Assembly: GCA_028280455.1 (NCBI GenBank)
Contig: JANQLT010000078.1
Span: forward strand, 1-57,756
Source: Kiloniellales bacterium
GTDB taxonomy: Bacteria > Pseudomonadota > Alphaproteobacteria > Kiloniellales > JAKSDN01
Length of the DNA stretch: 57,756 bases
Direction: 5' to 3'
How positions within the stretch are numbered: the stretch's first letter is position 1; every line of letters begins with the position of its first letter. Position numbers and translations under genes: made by a program. Below are positions 54,226 through 57,756 of the stretch, one piece after another. The notes beneath the pieces are model-generated. The model was not told where the DNA came from. It saw nothing but the letters and a program-made list of their open reading frames with translations, and searched no databases.

Positions 54226-55020
54226 ATGGCTGCCGCCGCTCGCCCCCTGCTGTCTTGCCACGACGTCAGCAAGCACTTCGGCGCGCTGGCGGCAGTCAAG
54301 GACCTCAGCTTCGAGGTCTTTCCCGGCGACATACTGGGCATCAGCGGCCCCAACGGGGCCGGCAAGACGACGCTCTTCGAGGCGATCTCGGGCCTCAACC
54401 CTGCGACCGCCGGCAGTATCGTCTTCGACGGCGAGGAGATCACCGCTTTGCCGCCGGAGGCGATCTGCCATGCCGGGATCGCGCGCATCTTCCAGCTCAA
54501 CGCCGCCTTCGAGTCGCTCAGCGTGCGCGAGAACGTCCGCGTCGCCGCCTACTTCGGCCGCGACAACCGCAAGATCCCGGGGCTGCGCATCGGCCCCGAG
54601 GTCGACCGGACGGTGCAGGACGCCCTGGCCTCGGTCGGCTTGACCGACAAGGACGACATGATCGCCGGCGAGCTGCCGGTGCTCGACCGCAAGCTGCTCA
54701 TGCTGGCCGGAGCCCTGGCGACGCAGCCGAAGCTGCTGCTGATGGACGAGCCCGTCGGCGGTCTCAGCCCGCAGGAGATCGACCACATGATCGAGGTCGT
54801 GCGCCGCATCGCGGCGGGCGGCATCACGATCGTCCTGATCGAGCACGTCATGCGCTTCCTGGTCCAGCTCTCCAACCGGATCCTGGTCATGCACCACGGC
54901 GAGCGCATCTACGAGGGCTCGCCGGACGGCCTGGTGAAGGACGAGGCCGTGGTCGACGTCTATCTCGGCAAGGGCGCGTCGGAGCGGCTCGCCGCCCTCA
55001 TGGCCGCGGCCGGCCCGTGA
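54226..55020 (+). CDS. Branched-chain-type ABC ATPase (LivG-like)
   Basis: This is a 264-residue ATP-binding subunit: Walker A GPNGAGKTT, Q-loop IFQLNAAFESLSV, Walker B LLLMDEPVGGLS and switch His in VLIEHVMRFL. The ABC signature is unusual, LPVLDRKLLMLAG, with no canonical LSGGQ; LivG proteins often read LPYGQQRRLEIA at this place, so this one is more divergent. It overlaps the LivF-like gene by four bases (GTGA). Confidence 0.9.
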   Translation: MAAAARPLLSCHDVSKHFGALAAVKDLSFEVFPGDILGISGPNGAGKTTLFEAISGLNPATAGSIVFDGEEITALPPEAICHAGIARIFQLNAAFESLSVRENVRVAAYFGRDNRKIPGLRIGPEVDRTVQDALASVGLTDKDDMIAGELPVLDRKLLMLAGALATQPKLLLMDEPVGGLSPQEIDHMIEVVRRIAAGGITIVLIEHVMRFLVQLSNRILVMHHGERIYEGSPDGLVKDEAVVDVYLGKGASERLAALMAAAGP

Positions 55021-55730
55021 CGCCGCTGCTCGACATCGCCGGCCTCTCGTCGGGCTATGGCCACCAGGTGGTCATTCGCGAGCTCTCCTTGCAGGTCGAG
55101 GAAGGCCGGCTGGTCGCGCTGATCGGCCCCAACGGCCACGGCAAGTCGACCCTGCTGCGCACCCTCTCGGGCCTGGTTCGCTGTCGCGGCGGCTCGATCG
55201 GCTTCGCCGGACAGCCCATCGACCGGCTGCGGCCCGACGAGATCGTCAAGGCGGGGGTCGTCCATATCCCGCAAGGCGACCTCCTGTTCCCGGAGATGAC
55301 GGTGCTCGAGAACCTGCGCATGGGCGCCTACCTGCTGCGGGACGGCGGCGAGGAGGCGAAGCGCCTGGCGGAGGTCTTCGGCCTGCTGCCGAAGCTGGAG
55401 GAGCGCTACGACCAGACGGCCAGCACGCTCTCCGGCGGCGAGCGGCGCATGGTCGGCATCGGCCGCGGCCTGATGGCCGGCGGCCGGCTGATGATGTTCG
55501 ACGAGCCCTCGCTCGGCCTCGCGCCCATCGTCATCGACCAGATCTACGCGGTTCTCGAAAAGCTGAGGCAGGCGGGCCGGACGATCCTCGTGGTCGAGGA
55601 GAACGCCATGCGGATCGCCGAGATGGCCGACGAGATGCACCTGCTCGACAACGGCGAATTCGCCTGGTCGGGCAGCGGCGAGGCCTTTCTGAGCCACCCG
55701 GAAATCATGGCGACCTACCTGGGGGGCTGA
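55017..55730 (+). CDS. Branched-chain-type ABC ATPase (LivF-like)
   Basis: This is the 237-residue second ATP-binding subunit. Walker A GPNGHGKST, Q-loop HIPQGDLLFPEMTV, signature LSGGERRMVGIGRGLM and Walker B LMMFDEPSLGLAP match LivF, including the typical DEPSLGL. The start is GTG at 55017, overlapping the LivG-like stop; an open frame continues upstream but runs through the LivG-like gene out of frame. The LivH-like permease follows three bases after its stop. Confidence 0.92.
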   Translation: MTPLLDIAGLSSGYGHQVVIRELSLQVEEGRLVALIGPNGHGKSTLLRTLSGLVRCRGGSIGFAGQPIDRLRPDEIVKAGVVHIPQGDLLFPEMTVLENLRMGAYLLRDGGEEAKRLAEVFGLLPKLEERYDQTASTLSGGERRMVGIGRGLMAGGRLMMFDEPSLGLAPIVIDQIYAVLEKLRQAGRTILVVEENAMRIAEMADEMHLLDNGEFAWSGSGEAFLSHPEIMATYLGG

Positions 55731-55733
55731 GGC

Positions 55734-56612
55734 TTGGACGTCGCGGTTCAGATCATCGCTTCCGGCCTGACGCTCGGCGCCATGTACGCGGTCTCGACGG
55801 TCGGCCTGGCCCTGGTCTACGGCGCCTTGAACATGCTCAACATGTCCCACGGCGCGCTGCTGGCGCTCGGCGGCTATGTCTGCTTCTACGCCATGACCAC
55901 CCTGGGCCTGCCGGCCGTCCTGGGCATGGCCTTGGCGATGGCGGTCTGCGCCGCGGCCGGGGCCCTGATCTACCACCTGGCGGCCAGGCCGATGCTGCGC
56001 GCCGGCAACTTCGAGACGCGGATCTTCATCGCCACCATCGGCATCGCCGTGGTGATCGAGAACGCCATCCTGCGGCTCTTCGGGCCGCAGCCGGTGGCCC
56101 AGCCCCTCAAGCTGCCCGGCGCCGCGATCCTCGACGGCGTTCACGTCCCCTACCAGAACATGTTCATCCTCGCCGTCGCGGTGGTCATGATGGGCGGCGT
56201 CGCCTTCCTGCTGAACCGGACCAAGACCGGCCGCGCCATCCGCGCGACCGCGCAGAACCGCGATGCCGCGCAGCTCATGGGCATCCGCGTCGGCCGCGTC
56301 TACGCCCAGGTCCTGGCGATCTCCGGCGCCCTCGCCGCGGTGGCGGGCATTCTGGTCAGCTCGCTCTCCGGGCTGCTGCCGAACATGGGCGGCGATCCCA
56401 TGCTCAAGGCTTTCGTCATCTGCGTCGTCGCCGGTCTCGGCAACGTCTACGGCGCCGTCGCCGCCGCCGTCGCGCTGGGGATTCTCGAGTCCGTGATTCA
56501 GTACCTGCTGGGCGTGCAGTACAGCTTCGCCATCCTCCTGTTGATCGTCATCGCCGTTCTGATCTGGAAGCCCTCCGGCCTGTTCGGCAAGCAACAGGTG
56601 GTCCGCCTGTGA
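55734..56612 (+). CDS. Branched-chain-type ABC permease (LivH-like)
   Basis: The 292-residue permease of the LivH family has about eight hydrophobic segments, beginning VAVQIIASGLTLGAMYAVSTVGLALVYG with the family pattern NMLNMSHGALLALGGY. The ATPase-contact loop includes GRAIRATAQNRDAAQLMGI. The start is a TTG at 55734, three bases after the LivF-like stop; the family N-terminus fits it. It overlaps the next permease by four bases. Confidence 0.92.
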   Translation: MDVAVQIIASGLTLGAMYAVSTVGLALVYGALNMLNMSHGALLALGGYVCFYAMTTLGLPAVLGMALAMAVCAAAGALIYHLAARPMLRAGNFETRIFIATIGIAVVIENAILRLFGPQPVAQPLKLPGAAILDGVHVPYQNMFILAVAVVMMGGVAFLLNRTKTGRAIRATAQNRDAAQLMGIRVGRVYAQVLAISGALAAVAGILVSSLSGLLPNMGGDPMLKAFVICVVAGLGNVYGAVAAAVALGILESVIQYLLGVQYSFAILLLIVIAVLIWKPSGLFGKQQVVRL

Positions 56613-57580
56613 GCCCGGCCAAGCGCGACATCCTGATCTGCCTGCTGCTCGCCGCGGTCATGGCGGTGATCCCGCAGGTCGTCGGCATGCGCTACATCGT
56701 CACCCAGACCACGCTGTTCTTCATCTGGGCCACGGTGGTGACGCAGTGGAACCTCGTGCTCGGCGTCGCCGGCATCTTCTCCCTGGCCCAGATGGCGCTC
56801 TTCGCCGTCGGCGCCTACGCGACGGCCATGCTCGGCTACTACTTCTCGCTGCCGATGGTCCTGGCCATGCCGGCGGCGGCGCTGATCACGGTCGTCGCCA
56901 GCATCGTCATCGGCCTCGCCTGCCTGCGCCTCAAAGGCCCCTACGTCGCCCTGCTGACGCTGGCCATCGCCCAGGTCATCTACCTGGTGGTGGTCAACGA
57001 CACGGCCTGCTTCACCAACCCGCCCTCCGGCTGCCTGCCCTTCTTCGGCGGCGTGCGCGGCTTCTCGCGCTTCGGCGACCTCGGCTTCCGCGACCTCCTG
57101 GGCTCCAAGTGGTACCTGGCCCACTACTACGTCGGCCTCGCCCTGCTGGTCCTGGCCATGCTGTTCGTCATCGTCGTGGTCCGCGGCCCGCTGGGCCTGG
57201 CCTTCAAGGCCCTGCGCGACAACCCCGGCTACGCCGTGTCCCGCGGCATCAACCGCTTCAAGTACCAGCTCTGGGTCTTCGGGCTCTCGGCCTTCTTCAC
57301 CGGCCTGGCCGGCTCCTTCTACGCCGTCCAGTTCGGCGTCGTCGGCCCCATCGTCTTCTCGCTGGCGGCCTTGCTGTTCCTGCTGTCGATGATCGTCGTC
57401 GGCGGCATGGGCACGGTCTGGGGACCGCTGCTCGGCGCCGCGGTGCTCATGCTGGCGGACGAGGGAATGCGCGAAGTCGGCGACTGGCGCGACATAGGCC
57501 TCGGCCTGATCCTGGCAGGCTTCGTCGTCCTGCTGCCCAGCGGCCTCGCCGGACTCAGGCTGACAAGGGCCCGCAAGTAG
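56609..57580 (+). CDS. Branched-chain-type ABC permease (LivM-like)
   Basis: The 323-residue permease of the LivM family has an N-terminal helix pair (ILICLLLAAVMAVIPQVVG), the NLVLGVAGIFSLAQMALFAVGAY stretch typical of this family, and a loop GLAFKALRDNPGYAVSRGINRFKYQL that meets the ATPase. It starts at GTG in the overlap with LivH and is the last gene of the operon. The tRNA-Val gene lies 78 bp beyond on the other strand. Confidence 0.92.
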   Translation: MSPAKRDILICLLLAAVMAVIPQVVGMRYIVTQTTLFFIWATVVTQWNLVLGVAGIFSLAQMALFAVGAYATAMLGYYFSLPMVLAMPAAALITVVASIVIGLACLRLKGPYVALLTLAIAQVIYLVVVNDTACFTNPPSGCLPFFGGVRGFSRFGDLGFRDLLGSKWYLAHYYVGLALLVLAMLFVIVVVRGPLGLAFKALRDNPGYAVSRGINRFKYQLWVFGLSAFFTGLAGSFYAVQFGVVGPIVFSLAALLFLLSMIVVGGMGTVWGPLLGAAVLMLADEGMREVGDWRDIGLGLILAGFVVLLPSGLAGLRLTRARK

Positions 57581-57658
57581 CGGCCGGCACGGCCGAGGCG
57601 GCGCCTTCCTGCGGCCAGTACCGCGGGCGGTCCTATCTTCAAGAACGAGGGGGAGGAA

Positions 57659-57733
57659 TGGTGGGCGCGGCTGGGATTGAACCAGCGACCCCTACGATGT
57701 CAACGTAGTGCTCTCCCGCTGAGCTACGCGCCC
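57659..57733 (-). tRNA. tRNA-Val (anticodon GAC)
   Basis: Read on the minus strand the sequence folds into a complete cloverleaf. The acceptor stem GGGCGCG/CGCGCCC is perfect, the D-stem is GCTC/GAGC, the anticodon stem CTACG/CGTAG carries the loop TTGACAT (anticodon GAC), the variable loop has five bases, and the T-arm is GCTGG-TTCAATC-CCAGC. A discriminator A and an encoded CCA (57659-57661) follow. The mature tRNA is 75 nt including CCA. Confidence 0.96.
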
Positions 57734-57756
57734 GCCTCGCAGAGGAGGGGCGAGAT

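Overview
The window is a GC-rich stretch of chromosome, most likely from an alphaproteobacterium of the Rhodospirillales/Kiloniellales type. That call rests on the petABC order, the cca / DUF6111 / CoA-pyrophosphatase / DUF1285 / MoxR-DUF58 gene neighbourhood, and the dispersed palindromic repeats between genes. I see no insertion sequence, phage, CRISPR array or rRNA. One tRNA (Val-GAC) lies at the right edge.

Layout, left to right. 0.1-2.0 kb: aceK, the switch enzyme for the glyoxylate bypass, with an in-frame 15-bp tandem repeat near its start. 2.0-2.4 kb: an array of palindromic intergenic repeats. 2.4-9.4 kb (minus strand): the cytochrome bc1 operon petABC, followed closely by mtnP, mtnA and a class II aldolase/short-chain dehydrogenase fusion. 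Together these last three look like a methylthioadenosine disposal route ending in DHAP rather than the classical methionine salvage cycle. 9.6-13.7 kb: housekeeping genes (trmL, hemF, cca, a small DUF6111 membrane protein, a Nudix CoA pyrophosphatase, DUF1285). 13.7-20.5 kb: a MoxR ATPase / DUF58 / DUF4159 / VWA-like membrane protein operon, followed by a long hairpin element.

20.9-26.2 kb is the most unusual part: a five-gene cluster with a MASE1-PAS histidine kinase, an Rcp1-type response regulator, a receiver protein whose C-terminal helical domain looks like KaiA, then KaiB, then a full double-domain KaiC with its Ser-Thr phosphorylation pair and A-loop/tail. If the KaiA-like call holds, this is a complete KaiABC-type timing system outside the cyanobacteria, in which the KaiA-like protein carries an apparently phosphorylatable receiver.

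26.2-37.3 kb: a LysR regulator divergent from a polyamine-type (PotDBCA-like) ABC importer, followed by two tandem creatininase paralogues and a double CaiB/BaiF CoA-transferase. A BlaI-type repressor and a BlaR1-like M56 membrane protease follow. 37.4-39.1 kb: a pair of sugar-type ABC permeases with no binding protein or ATPase of their own, preceded by a copy of the probable BlaI operator. 39.1-47.8 kb (minus strand, read from the right): a GntR/FCD regulator divergent from an eight-gene operon holding a complete carbohydrate-type ABC importer and four catabolic enzymes (RraA-like aldolase, D-2-hydroxyacid dehydrogenase, amidohydrolase, Gfo/Idh oxidoreductase).

47.9-57.6 kb: a MalT/LAL-type LuxR regulator, then N-carbamoylputrescine amidase, a class II HDAC-like (acetylpolyamine amidohydrolase-type) deacetylase, and a five-gene branched-chain amino-acid-type ABC importer. 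This looks like a polyamine or agmatine-derivative uptake and breakdown module. The right half is therefore a scavenging region dominated by importers of organic nitrogen and carbohydrate-like compounds, as expected of a heterotrophic soil or marine alphaproteobacterium.
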